The notes beneath the pieces were generated by a model, which saw only the letters and a list, made by a program, of their open reading frames with translations, had not been told where the DNA came from and ran no database searches. A DNA stretch of 64,000 nucleotides, from positions 100,022 to 164,021 of the forward strand of contig VXSB01000060.1 of the NCBI GenBank assembly GCA_009838175.1, given 5' to 3'. The translations under genes were made by a program, and so were the position numbers. The stretch's first letter is position 1. Every line of letters starts with the position of its first letter. Of this stretch, positions 25,079 through 33,603 are shown one piece after another. Origin of the DNA: Chloroflexota bacterium (GTDB taxonomy: Bacteria > Chloroflexota > Dehalococcoidia > Lucifugimonadales > Lucifugimonadaceae).

Positions 25079-26236
25079 TCAACTCCCGTACGGATCTGCC
25101 GCGTCCCGTATTCCGTCACCCATGAAGTTGAGCGATAGTACCAAGACCACGACGAAAATACCAGGGATCAGCAACCAAGGAGCAAGAGCGACCGTCTGAA
25201 TGTTTTGGGCGGTAAACAGAAGTGTGCCGTATGATATCGCAGGCGGAAGGAGACCTAGACCCAGGAAGCTCAGAGTCGTCTCGCTGATCACCATGAATGC
25301 CAAGTTGAGCGTGCTCGCGGCGATGATGTGGCTGTAGAACGAAGGCAACATGTGACGGAAGATGATACGCCGCTGGCTCGCTCCTGCCGTGATTGCCGCA
25401 GTGACGAAGTCCTCCTGCCGCATGGCCAAGTAGCGCCCACGCACGACACGCGCCAACTCTGTCCATGCGAATAGCGAAACGACGATCGTTATGGCGAAGA
25501 ATCTGCGCTCGACCGACCAATCGGCTGGGAAGGCGGCGGCAAGGCCTAAGTAGAGCGGAACCGTCGGAATGGATCGGATAATCTCAATGCTCCGTTGGAT
25601 CAAATTGTCGACGAAGCCCCCGTAGAAGCCCGATACCGCACCCAACGACGTTCCCACTACTAACGAGATGAAGATGCCGGTCAGACCAATAAGCAACGAC
25701 AACCGAGTTCCGCGCATCAAGCGCGAATACAGGTCTCTCCCTTGGACGTCAGTGCCCAGGATGAAAATGGCATCTTCAGCCGTGACTTCTGGATCATTGA
25801 CACCGAACAGGTGTCGGTCAAGCTTTAGCCCGAATAATGAGTACTCATAGCCTTTGGCGAATATCTGGACGTCGACCTTTTGGTCGCAATCCGCTTCGTA
25901 GACCTTGCGCAAGAACTCGTCGCGCTTGCCGACCAGCTTGCAGACGTGCAAATCAGGTTTCCATCCGTCGAACAGGCGTAGCCACTGCGGAGGTGTGTAC
26001 TGGCGGGCTGCTTCGATGTCTTCCGGATCATTGGTCGCCAAGAAGTCAGAGAAGATGACGATCAAGTAAAAAAGAGCCACGACTACGGTCGCGGCCATCG
26101 CAAGGCGGTGTCTTCTGAAGCGACGCCAGATGAGCTGGCGTTGCGACATTACCTCGATTTCGCCCTCGGCTTCGATGTCCTCAACCAAAGCGCCCGGAGT
26201 GTCGGCTTGCGGTCCAGTTTGCGATCCGGCAACCAT
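25079..26236 (-). CDS. ABC transporter permease, DppC type, with long outer domain
   Basis: 385 aa from ATG 26236, which lies five bases after the stop of the DppB partner and follows GGAGGAAG. About 80 residues longer than usual because of an insertion between the first membrane segment and the LGTDVQGRDLYSRLM motif (holding two Cys in HVCKLVGK and EADCDQK). Such a loop would face the binding protein and may form a disulfide. Core segments and the C-terminal DGIRDAADPYGS are standard for the family. Confidence 0.92.
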   Translation of the reverse strand: MVAGSQTGPQADTPGALVEDIEAEGEIEVMSQRQLIWRRFRRHRLAMAATVVVALFYLIVIFSDFLATNDPEDIEAARQYTPPQWLRLFDGWKPDLHVCKLVGKRDEFLRKVYEADCDQKVDVQIFAKGYEYSLFGLKLDRHLFGVNDPEVTAEDAIFILGTDVQGRDLYSRLMRGTRLSLLIGLTGIFISLVVGTSLGAVSGFYGGFVDNLIQRSIEIIRSIPTVPLYLGLAAAFPADWSVERRFFAITIVVSLFAWTELARVVRGRYLAMRQEDFVTAAITAGASQRRIIFRHMLPSFYSHIIAASTLNLAFMVISETTLSFLGLGLLPPAISYGTLLFTAQNIQTVALAPWLLIPGIFVVVLVLSLNFMGDGIRDAADPYGS

Positions 26237-26240
26237 CTGG

Positions 26241-27230
26241 CTAGTCTTCCTCCAAGCGGATACGCGGATCCACCCATGCGAGGAGCAGATCGGATCCAAA
26301 AGTGCCGATAATCGTCAACCAACCGGAGAATAAGATGACGGCTCCCGAGAGATAGATATCTTGTGCTGTCAGAGCGCGTAGAAAGTCCCTACCGATAGTC
26401 GGTAGATCGAGGACGTAGGACAATACGACGCTACCAGAGATGATGAAGGGCAGGATATAGGCCGTGAGCGAGATCACAGGGTTCAAAGCGTAACGCACGG
26501 GATACTTCATGATGATCTGCCACTCAGTCAGTCCCTTGGCGCGCGCCGTAGTGACATAAGGCTTCTTCAACTCGTCGAGCAGATTGGCGCGCGTAATCCT
26601 GACTAACGTGGCCGTTCCCGCTGTCCCTAGGATGACTACGGGCAAAACCAAATGTTTAGCGAGATCCCAGATCTTCGCAAGTGACCAAGGTGCCGTTCTG
26701 TATCCGGCCGAGTACAAATCGGTGGCAAGAAAGCCAGTCGTATCAAATATGACCCACGCCATGACAAGCGCTATCAGGAAGTCCGGAATCCCAAGGCCCA
26801 AAAACCCGAAAAACGTCGCGATGTAGTCGCCCGGCGAATACTGCTTGACGGCAGAATATATGCCGATAGGTATTGCCACAGTCCATATGAACAAGACTGC
26901 ACCCGCTCCAAGCAGCACCGTGTTCAATAAGTTCATTCCAAGCACCGTTCTGACCGGAGCCTCGAACTCAAACGAGAATCCCAGTTGACCTTGGAGGATG
27001 CGCGTCATCCATTTTGCGTACTGGACGTAGACCGGGTCATTCAACCCGTAGAACTCGCGCAAGCTCTCAGCTTCGTCTTCTAAAATGAGGTTTCCAGTGG
27101 CAAGCTGCGTCGCTATGTACGTTGTGACGAAATCACCGGCAGGAAGGTTGATGATGACGAACGAAATGACCGACACCGCCCACATCGCGATGATCGCGTA
27201 GATGACTCTTCTTACAAAGAAGGCAAGCAT
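26241..27230 (-). CDS. ABC transporter permease, DppB type (third system)
   Basis: 329 aa, six membrane segments. The N-terminal segment FVRRVIYAIIAMWAVSVISF is followed by an outer loop with LREFYGLNDPVYVQYAKW; EAA loop TTARAKGLTEWQIIMKYPVR; C-terminal LLAWVDPRIRLEED. It is separated from its binding-protein gene by 136 bases that contain a strong hairpin (27288-27318). Confidence 0.93.
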   Translation of the reverse strand: MLAFFVRRVIYAIIAMWAVSVISFVIINLPAGDFVTTYIATQLATGNLILEDEAESLREFYGLNDPVYVQYAKWMTRILQGQLGFSFEFEAPVRTVLGMNLLNTVLLGAGAVLFIWTVAIPIGIYSAVKQYSPGDYIATFFGFLGLGIPDFLIALVMAWVIFDTTGFLATDLYSAGYRTAPWSLAKIWDLAKHLVLPVVILGTAGTATLVRITRANLLDELKKPYVTTARAKGLTEWQIIMKYPVRYALNPVISLTAYILPFIISGSVVLSYVLDLPTIGRDFLRALTAQDIYLSGAVILFSGWLTIIGTFGSDLLLAWVDPRIRLEED

Positions 27231-27287
27231 ATTCGTTCGTCAGGCGTTAGTCTGGTCCCAGTGATTGGGACTCTATAGAAGTAGCAC

Positions 27288-27318
27288 CATCCGCCCCCGA
27301 TCAAGTCGGGGGCGGATG
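27288..27318 (-). terminator. Hairpin after the third binding-protein gene
   Basis: Thirteen-base perfect arms, CATCCGCCCCCGA and TCGGGGGCGGATG, with a 5-base loop. On the minus strand it lies between binding-protein stop (27367) and permease start (27230) and has no U-tract, so it may reduce rather than end transcription into the permeases. Confidence 0.55.
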
Positions 27319-27366
27319 TCTTAGTTGCGTCAAACCTGGATTCCAGGTTCAGTGGACAGTAGCGAA

Positions 27367-29562
27367 CTACTTGCCCATCATCGCGTTCTCATCGTCGATC
27401 CACCACTGCTCAGGATGTCCGTTTCCGGATGTCTGGTTGTGGTATGAGAACGGCAACGGGTTCGGGATGTTACGAACGTTGTTCTTGATGATCGCGACGT
27501 ATGTCGGTTTGTTCATCACAGTCGTGATCGGGTTGACGTTCAAGCAGTTGAGCGTAACGACGCGCTGAAGAATCTCCGCGGCGCGATCCGCAGTAGCGGT
27601 GGATTGCGACTCGTCGAACAGTTCCATCTGCTCCCGGAGGTACGGGTTCGTCGGTTCAATACCTCGTTCTCCACCCGACATGTGCCAGTCGCCGTAAAGC
27701 CGACCGGTGTTACCACCGCCGCCAACGGGCAACAGGTGCTGCGGTGTGATCAGCGTGGTCGATCGCGGTGAAGACTCCCAGTTGAAGAGCATCAGCTCAT
27801 TCAACGCACGTCGGTCCGCTTCCAAGCTACGCTCGAGTGACTGAACTTCGGCATGGACACCGATGTTGACTGCCCACTGGCGGGCGATCATCTCGTTGAT
27901 GCCAGGGTAGTCTTCGAACGCTGCCACAACAGCCGGCATCTGAACCGTCAAGCGCTCGCCGCTAGGCATCAGACGGAAACCGTCTCCGTCTTTCGAGCTA
28001 AGCCCTATCTCGTCCAAGATCGCGTTCGCCGCATCTGGATTGAACTGGACATCGTCCTCGCCAACATACTTACCGGGGTTGTCGGGATCAGGATAACCCT
28101 GGCACAAACCCGAGGTCTGGCCGACGCCGAGGAAGAACACCTCGTTGATCTGGTCCCGTTCGATACCCATGGAGAGCGCTCGGCGGAACTCAACGTTCTG
28201 GAGGTAGCTCTGAATCTCGGCGTTACCGTCCCAAGTCTCGTTGATGTAAAGGTTGGCGATACCCGACTGCGGCTGGCGCCAGAACTGGATCCGGTAGCCA
28301 ACTGACTCGGCGTTCTCGAGGAACAGCGGCAGCTTAGCGAGGTTGATGTGACGGCCCATGACCGTGTAGTTACCCGCCAGCGCGCTGAGGTTCAATACCT
28401 CATTGTTCTGCGCAAGCGTAAGAACCACGTGGTCGATGTATGGGAGTTGGTTACCCTCGGTGTCAACCGCGAAGTAGTACGGATTGCGCGTGAACGACCA
28501 CTCATTGGTGGTGATACTGCCAGTAAGCCGCCATGCGGTCAGCATCGGCGCATCGACGTTCTGGTTCGTGTTGTTCCGCTGCAAGAAGTACGTATTCCAG
28601 TTCTCGTGACCGGCTTCCGCGGCGATTGCATTCGCCTCTTCTACACCACCCTCCAAGAATTCCGGATGGAACTGCGACAGGTAGTGCTTCGGTGCAATCA
28701 ACCCACCTCCGCGTTCACCACTAGTCGCTTGACCGTTGACGATGACCGAGGCCATAAGAGTAACGAAGAAGCCGTACGGTTCTTCGGAAGTCACCTTGAA
28801 AGTCTGGTCGTCAACCTTCTCAAATAGCAGCAGCTTGCCGCCCGGTCGTGTCCAAGCCGGCTTGTTTGGCACCAACTCTTCGTTCTTAAGTATGTGCTCG
28901 TACCAGAACATGATGTCGTCGGTGGTGAACGGTGCGCCATCAGACCACTTGTGTCCCTTGCGCAGGGTGAACGTGAACTCGGTCGAGTCTTCGTTCACTG
29001 TCCAAGACTCGGCTACGTTCGGCTGTACGGTTGCCCCGGAGACGTCGTAGAACAGGAAATGGTCGTGGAGCGGACGCTCCATGTTTTGCCCGTCGGCCGG
29101 GCCCGTGAAACCGCGGTACCAGGTTCCGCCGTACTTGCCGATGCTCTCTGTGGGCTTCAGAACCAGCGGGTTCTCAGGCAAACGCTCTCCAACCGGAGGC
29201 AGTTCGCCAGCGGCCACGCGGGCTGCGAGCAACGGTGCCTCTTGGAATGAATCAGGTTTCGGGAACAGGTTGCCGTTCGCATCGTAGATGGTCGGCCAGA
29301 CGTTTTCTGCCGGGTCAGCCGTGATGTGAGGCGAGTCAACTCGAACCGGCTCAGGTGTCGGGATAACGACTACCTCAACTTCGACTTCTTTGACCACCTC
29401 TTTTTCGACCTCGACGATCTTCTCGACCTCAACGGTCTGGATAACCGTTGTTTCACCGCCCCCACAGGCGATAGCGGTTGTAAGAGCGGCAGCCGCAACG
29501 GTCAGCATGAAGGCGAGAAGCGATCGCTTGGCAAGCAATGCTCCATATTTCGTGCTTCGCAT
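27367..29562 (-). CDS. ABC transporter substrate-binding lipoprotein, family 5
   Basis: 731 aa from ATG 29562 with AAAGGTG seven bases upstream. Lipoprotein signal ends TTAIAC; the stalk is short here (TVEVEKIVEVEKEVVKEVEV) and is followed by a Pro-rich hinge (IPTPEPV). SBP_bac_5 core: SWTVNEDSTEFTFTLRKGHK and the DDIMFWYEHIL stretch. The sequence (PTIYDANGNLFPKPDSFQEA) differs clearly from the paralogous pair at 11234 and 15714, so the ligand probably differs. It heads a complete importer operon with its own two ATPases. Confidence 0.92.
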   Translation of the reverse strand: MRSTKYGALLAKRSLLAFMLTVAAAALTTAIACGGGETTVIQTVEVEKIVEVEKEVVKEVEVEVVVIPTPEPVRVDSPHITADPAENVWPTIYDANGNLFPKPDSFQEAPLLAARVAAGELPPVGERLPENPLVLKPTESIGKYGGTWYRGFTGPADGQNMERPLHDHFLFYDVSGATVQPNVAESWTVNEDSTEFTFTLRKGHKWSDGAPFTTDDIMFWYEHILKNEELVPNKPAWTRPGGKLLLFEKVDDQTFKVTSEEPYGFFVTLMASVIVNGQATSGERGGGLIAPKHYLSQFHPEFLEGGVEEANAIAAEAGHENWNTYFLQRNNTNQNVDAPMLTAWRLTGSITTNEWSFTRNPYYFAVDTEGNQLPYIDHVVLTLAQNNEVLNLSALAGNYTVMGRHINLAKLPLFLENAESVGYRIQFWRQPQSGIANLYINETWDGNAEIQSYLQNVEFRRALSMGIERDQINEVFFLGVGQTSGLCQGYPDPDNPGKYVGEDDVQFNPDAANAILDEIGLSSKDGDGFRLMPSGERLTVQMPAVVAAFEDYPGINEMIARQWAVNIGVHAEVQSLERSLEADRRALNELMLFNWESSPRSTTLITPQHLLPVGGGGNTGRLYGDWHMSGGERGIEPTNPYLREQMELFDESQSTATADRAAEILQRVVTLNCLNVNPITTVMNKPTYVAIIKNNVRNIPNPLPFSYHNQTSGNGHPEQWWIDDENAMMGK

Positions 29563-29936
29563 CTCAACACCTTTCGTGTTTCAATTGCCAGACTAGCGAG
29601 CCGACAAATTGTGCGACTCGTTGTACATCGCCAACGCGAACCACAGAATTCCCATTGCCAGTTTGTGGCAACAGCAGTTTCCTGTAAATGTCGCGATGAC
29701 GCAACTAGCAAGTTAATTTATGGGAAAGCAAAAGTCAAACCGCCGATACTGAATCGAGCACTGATAAATCAACTAATTCCGACGCGTCCTTGACGCGAAA
29801 TCGATTTTTCTTTTCGGCCGATGCATCAGTCTCACGACACAATCACAGCCTCAGCTTCCTCAGACTTGACATCCAACCGGCCCACGCTAAGTTGGGGCAA
29901 CATCCTCACATTTGCACAACAACACCCGAAACAACC
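29563..29936. other. Intergenic region between divergent genes
   Basis: 374 bases between the binding-protein gene (minus) and the sulfatase gene (plus). A TTGACA lies at 29866-29871, 65 bases before the sulfatase start, but no good -10 box is seen at the right distance (best TAAGTT at 29888). I see no RNA gene or repeat. Confidence 0.5.
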
Positions 29937-31619
29937 ATGACCTCAAACGCACTCCCCAACGTCATCTTCATCGTCGCCGACCAACTCAAAGCGACTGCCC
30001 TCCAGATGTACTCCGAGATCGGTGTCCCGACACCGTCCCTCGAGAGAATGGCTAATGAAGGTGTCATGTACCGCCACGCCGTCACACCCCATGCCCTCTG
30101 CGTCCCAGCCCGCGTCTCAATGATGACCGGCCGCTACGCCCACTCCACAGGTGCCCGACGCAACGAAACCCTCATGCCATCTGGACAACTCCACGCATTC
30201 CGCATCTGGAAAGAACTCGGCTACACAACCGGCCTGATCGGCAAAAACCACTGCTTCATCGAGCAAGACGACGTCGACCTCCTAGACGTCCGTTGCGAAA
30301 TGTCCCACGGCGGTCTGCCCCGAAGCAACTACAAAGGCGAGATCCCTGGAATCAAAGGCATGGAATGGGTCGTCCCAAGAGAGGTCATCAACGAAGCACA
30401 CTCCACGCGCAACAACATGCCTGAACAGAGCCGAAGCTTCGGATACGCCGTCACCGATCACCCCATCGAAGGCTACTCCACTGCTGCACTGACAATCCAA
30501 ACCAAAGCATTCATTGACCGCTTCGGCAGTCCAAACGACGATCCAGACCGCAAACCATTCGCTCTGCTGCTCTCCTACCCTGATCCGCACCATCCGCTAG
30601 AGGCCCCTCGCAAGTACGCCGACATGATTCCGCCCGAAAGCATAGTTACGCCACCCCAACGATCGGACGAATACACCGACGGCACAATACCCACCCGCAA
30701 CCGCCAGCTCCACGACATGCTCGGCGTCAGCGTTGACGACCCCAAACACGTCCGAAACGCAATGGCCGTCTACATGGCGATGACCCGTTTCGTCGACGAC
30801 GCAGTCGGAGAAGTCCTCGACCATCTCGATGAAACCGGACTTCGCGAAAACACCATCGTCGTCTTCACTGCCGACCACGGCGACTTCAACGGCGAACACG
30901 ACATGCTCGGCAAAGGCGGCGTCTTCTACGACGCATTGACCCGCGTCCCAATGCTCGTCTCATGGCCCGCCGGTGGCGTCCCATGCGGCAGAGTAGACGA
31001 CTCGATGGCCAACACCATCGACCTCCTGCCAACCATCCTCCAACTTTCCCGCGTCGCAGACTTCAGCGCATCACCCGACGGGGAAGATATCGACGAGTTA
31101 CTGCGCCCCGGACCCCGCGTACTCCACGACAACGACTCCTCAGTCATCAACTCCGAATCCCTCCGCCGCATCCAAGGCCGACCGCTACCAACTGCGACAG
31201 ACTCACCGCCACGTTCCGCCGCATTCAGCGAATACGGTACCGGCGGAACAGCGCTGACCGATGAAGCCATGCACGAACTGATGGACCAAGGCCACCAAGG
31301 CCGCGACCTCCTAATGGAGACTCTCTGGATTCGCGAGGCCGAGGGTCGTCGCAGAATGGTCCGCACCAAAGACTGGAAATTCGTAACCGACCCCGGCAGC
31401 GACGACCTTGACGAACTCTACGACTTAAACACCGATCCGTGGGAACTCACCAACGTCGCCAACGATCCGGCAAACATCCCCGTCATATCCAAGATGCGGG
31501 CCCTCCTCATGGAGTGGGCCACCGCCACCGAGGATTACGACCCCGTCCCACTTCCAACAACCCTAGGACGCCTCGTCTACATCGAATCCGAAGGCCGATG
31601 GGGAACCGCACGTGGCTGA
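29937..31619 (+). CDS. Type I sulfatase
   Basis: 560 aa from ATG 29937 (MTSNALPNVIFIVADQLKAT); 49 further in-frame codons upstream have no family counterpart. The active-site signature is LCVPARVSMMTGR, with Cys in C-x-P-x-R, the residue oxidised to formylglycine by a maturase not seen here. Metal ligands are suggested by VADQ near the N-terminus and FTADHGDFNGEHD later. No signal peptide, so it appears cytoplasmic, unlike many polysaccharide sulfatases. The substrate is unknown; choline-type or small sulfate esters are possible. It converges on a DppC gene 31 bases away. Confidence 0.92.
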   Translation: MTSNALPNVIFIVADQLKATALQMYSEIGVPTPSLERMANEGVMYRHAVTPHALCVPARVSMMTGRYAHSTGARRNETLMPSGQLHAFRIWKELGYTTGLIGKNHCFIEQDDVDLLDVRCEMSHGGLPRSNYKGEIPGIKGMEWVVPREVINEAHSTRNNMPEQSRSFGYAVTDHPIEGYSTAALTIQTKAFIDRFGSPNDDPDRKPFALLLSYPDPHHPLEAPRKYADMIPPESIVTPPQRSDEYTDGTIPTRNRQLHDMLGVSVDDPKHVRNAMAVYMAMTRFVDDAVGEVLDHLDETGLRENTIVVFTADHGDFNGEHDMLGKGGVFYDALTRVPMLVSWPAGGVPCGRVDDSMANTIDLLPTILQLSRVADFSASPDGEDIDELLRPGPRVLHDNDSSVINSESLRRIQGRPLPTATDSPPRSAAFSEYGTGGTALTDEAMHELMDQGHQGRDLLMETLWIREAEGRRRMVRTKDWKFVTDPGSDDLDELYDLNTDPWELTNVANDPANIPVISKMRALLMEWATATEDYDPVPLPTTLGRLVYIESEGRWGTARG

Positions 31620-31650
31620 GCAAACATGCCCCTACTCGAAGTCGAAAACC

Positions 31651-32550
31651 CTACCCCAACTGCCGCAACCGCGGATCCAACCTATCCCTCAACCAATCCC
31701 CAAAAAAGTTCAACGACGTCACCGTCAAAAAAAGCGCCGTCCCAGGAATCACCGAAGTCCACCAAGCCGTCTGTAAATAGTCACGTCCCTCAGCGACCAT
31801 GTTCCCCCAAGACGGAGTAGGCGCCGGAATGCCCGCACCCAAGAAACTCAACGTGGCCTCGTACAAAATAAGATTCCCGACGCTCAACGAACTGATCACT
31901 GTTATCGTCCCAATAGTGCCCGGCATTATGTGCCGCGCCAAGATGCGAGCCGTCGATGCTCCTGAAATCCTCGCCAAAGCCACATAACCGCTCTCCTTGA
32001 GCACCAAAACGTCAGCTCTAACATTGCGAGGGAACGAGACCCAAGCCACCAAGATCATCAAAACCATAATGGTGCTGTAGCTCGCCCCGAAAATGATCGC
32101 CGCAACCAGCGCCAACAATAAGAAGGGAAAACCCATCCATATATCTACGATTCGCATAATGATCTCGTCCACGATACCCCCCGCATAACCCGCTAGCAGT
32201 CCTAACCCGCAGCCAATCAACATCCCGGCAGACAGCGCAACCGCCATAACCGACAGCGAAACCCTCGCACCGTGTATGACCCGACTAAGCACATCCCGGC
32301 CAACATGGTCGCCACCGAAAAGATACGGGCTGTCGTCTTGGTACAACGGACTGGCATTACGATCAGGCAGCGATTGATCGATCGGATCGTTAGGCGCGAT
32401 CCAGTCCGCACCTAGACCCATCGTCACCAAAATCGCGATCAAAACCACCGGTAGGATCGGCCATCGACGCAGGATGTACCACAACGTCAACCGTTGCTGC
32501 GGCGTTGGTGCAACTTGCGCCGCCGCGCCAGCCGTTTGTTCCACGGTCAT
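31651..32550 (-). CDS. ABC transporter permease, DppC type (fourth system)
   Basis: 299 aa. N-terminal membrane segment, short outer loop with FGGDHVGRDVLSRVIHGARVS, then a five-segment core with EAA loop VALARISGASTARILARHIMPG and C-terminus GDWLRDRLDPRLRQLG. Very like the DppC proteins at 35969 and 48387 in length and ending. It starts directly at the stop codon of its DppB partner. Confidence 0.93.
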   Translation of the reverse strand: MTVEQTAGAAAQVAPTPQQRLTLWYILRRWPILPVVLIAILVTMGLGADWIAPNDPIDQSLPDRNASPLYQDDSPYLFGGDHVGRDVLSRVIHGARVSLSVMAVALSAGMLIGCGLGLLAGYAGGIVDEIIMRIVDIWMGFPFLLLALVAAIIFGASYSTIMVLMILVAWVSFPRNVRADVLVLKESGYVALARISGASTARILARHIMPGTIGTITVISSLSVGNLILYEATLSFLGAGIPAPTPSWGNMVAEGRDYLQTAWWTSVIPGTALFLTVTSLNFFGDWLRDRLDPRLRQLG

Positions 32551-33507
32551 CTAGTCGTACCTGATCACCGGGTTCAAAATCCCATACGCAATGTCAGCCA
32601 AGAAATTCATCGCAACGAAAATCGCCGTGAACACCAGAACCGTGCTCGTCAACGTAGGAAAATCATTGTTCCAAACCGCGTCAGTCATCAACTGCCCAAC
32701 ACCCGGCCACGCAAATATCCGCTCTACAACCACAGCGCCAGTCACGAAACTCGCCAAAATGATCGCCGAAGTGGTCAACGGCTGGAGAATAGCGTTGCGG
32801 AACGCGTGTTTCCACACCACAACTCGATACGCAGTCCCCTTCGCCCTCGCAAGCGTCACATACTCCGAATCCAACACCTCAAGCATCGACGACCGCGTCA
32901 ATCGCAACAAAGCCGCCGCCGGACCCCAGCCAAGCGCAAAAGCCGGCATTATCAAATACTTGAACTTCGCCCACGTCCAGAACGACACGTCATCCGGACC
33001 AGCAGTCCCTACCGGCAACCAGTCCAGCGTCACCGCAAACAGCAAGATCGCCATTATGCAGACCCAGAATATCGGCGCCGCCTGACCAATCAGCGCGATA
33101 GTGCGACTGACGTAATCCGACAACGATCCCCGTTTAACCGCTGAGACTACCCCCAACGGGACCCCCATCAAAATCGCCAGAATGAACGAAGCCACCGCCA
33201 GCTGCATAGTCGGCGCCACGCGCTCCCAAATCAATTTACGGACCGAAGTCTCCGATACAATCGTCTCTCCAAAATCACCCGTCAAAACTCGTCCCAACCA
33301 CACGAGATACTGCACCACGAGCGGTTTATCTAGCCCTAGTTTCTGGCTCAGTTGCTCGACACGCTCCGGGGACATCCCGTAGCCACCCGGCTTCGCGAAC
33401 AACAGCAACGGATCACCCGCCATCCGCGAAAGACCGAACACGAACATCGTCGCCGCGAGCAAAGTAATAATCGCGAAGATGAGTTTCCTGATCAGGTAGC
33501 GACGCAT
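32551..33507 (-). CDS. ABC transporter permease, DppB type (fourth system)
   Basis: 318 aa with six membrane segments. The outer loop holds DPLLLFAKPGGYGMSPERVEQL and LGLDKPLVVQYLVW; EAA loop VTLARAKGTAYRVVVWKHAFRN; C-terminus ADIAYGILNPVIRYD. Second gene of the module SBP-DppB-DppC, with a hairpin (33558-33590) between it and the binding-protein gene. No ATPase gene follows its DppC partner. Confidence 0.93.
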   Translation of the reverse strand: MRRYLIRKLIFAIITLLAATMFVFGLSRMAGDPLLLFAKPGGYGMSPERVEQLSQKLGLDKPLVVQYLVWLGRVLTGDFGETIVSETSVRKLIWERVAPTMQLAVASFILAILMGVPLGVVSAVKRGSLSDYVSRTIALIGQAAPIFWVCIMAILLFAVTLDWLPVGTAGPDDVSFWTWAKFKYLIMPAFALGWGPAAALLRLTRSSMLEVLDSEYVTLARAKGTAYRVVVWKHAFRNAILQPLTTSAIILASFVTGAVVVERIFAWPGVGQLMTDAVWNNDFPTLTSTVLVFTAIFVAMNFLADIAYGILNPVIRYD

Positions 33508-33557
33508 GCTGAACCCATTATCGTCTCAAATAGACGATCACGTAGCAAAAATCTGAT

Positions 33558-33590
33558 TCCCTGCGGGTCGGCGAACCCGACCCGCAGGGA
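33558..33590 (-). terminator. Hairpin after the fourth binding-protein gene
   Basis: TCCCTGCGGGTCGG pairs with CCCGACCCGCAGGGA around CGAA. On the minus strand it is followed by ATCAGATTTTTG, a weak U-tract. It resembles the GCGGGTC/GACCCGC palindrome at 4513, so it may also be a repeat element put to use as a terminator. Confidence 0.6.
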
Positions 33591-33603
33591 CAACACCGTT
33601 CCC

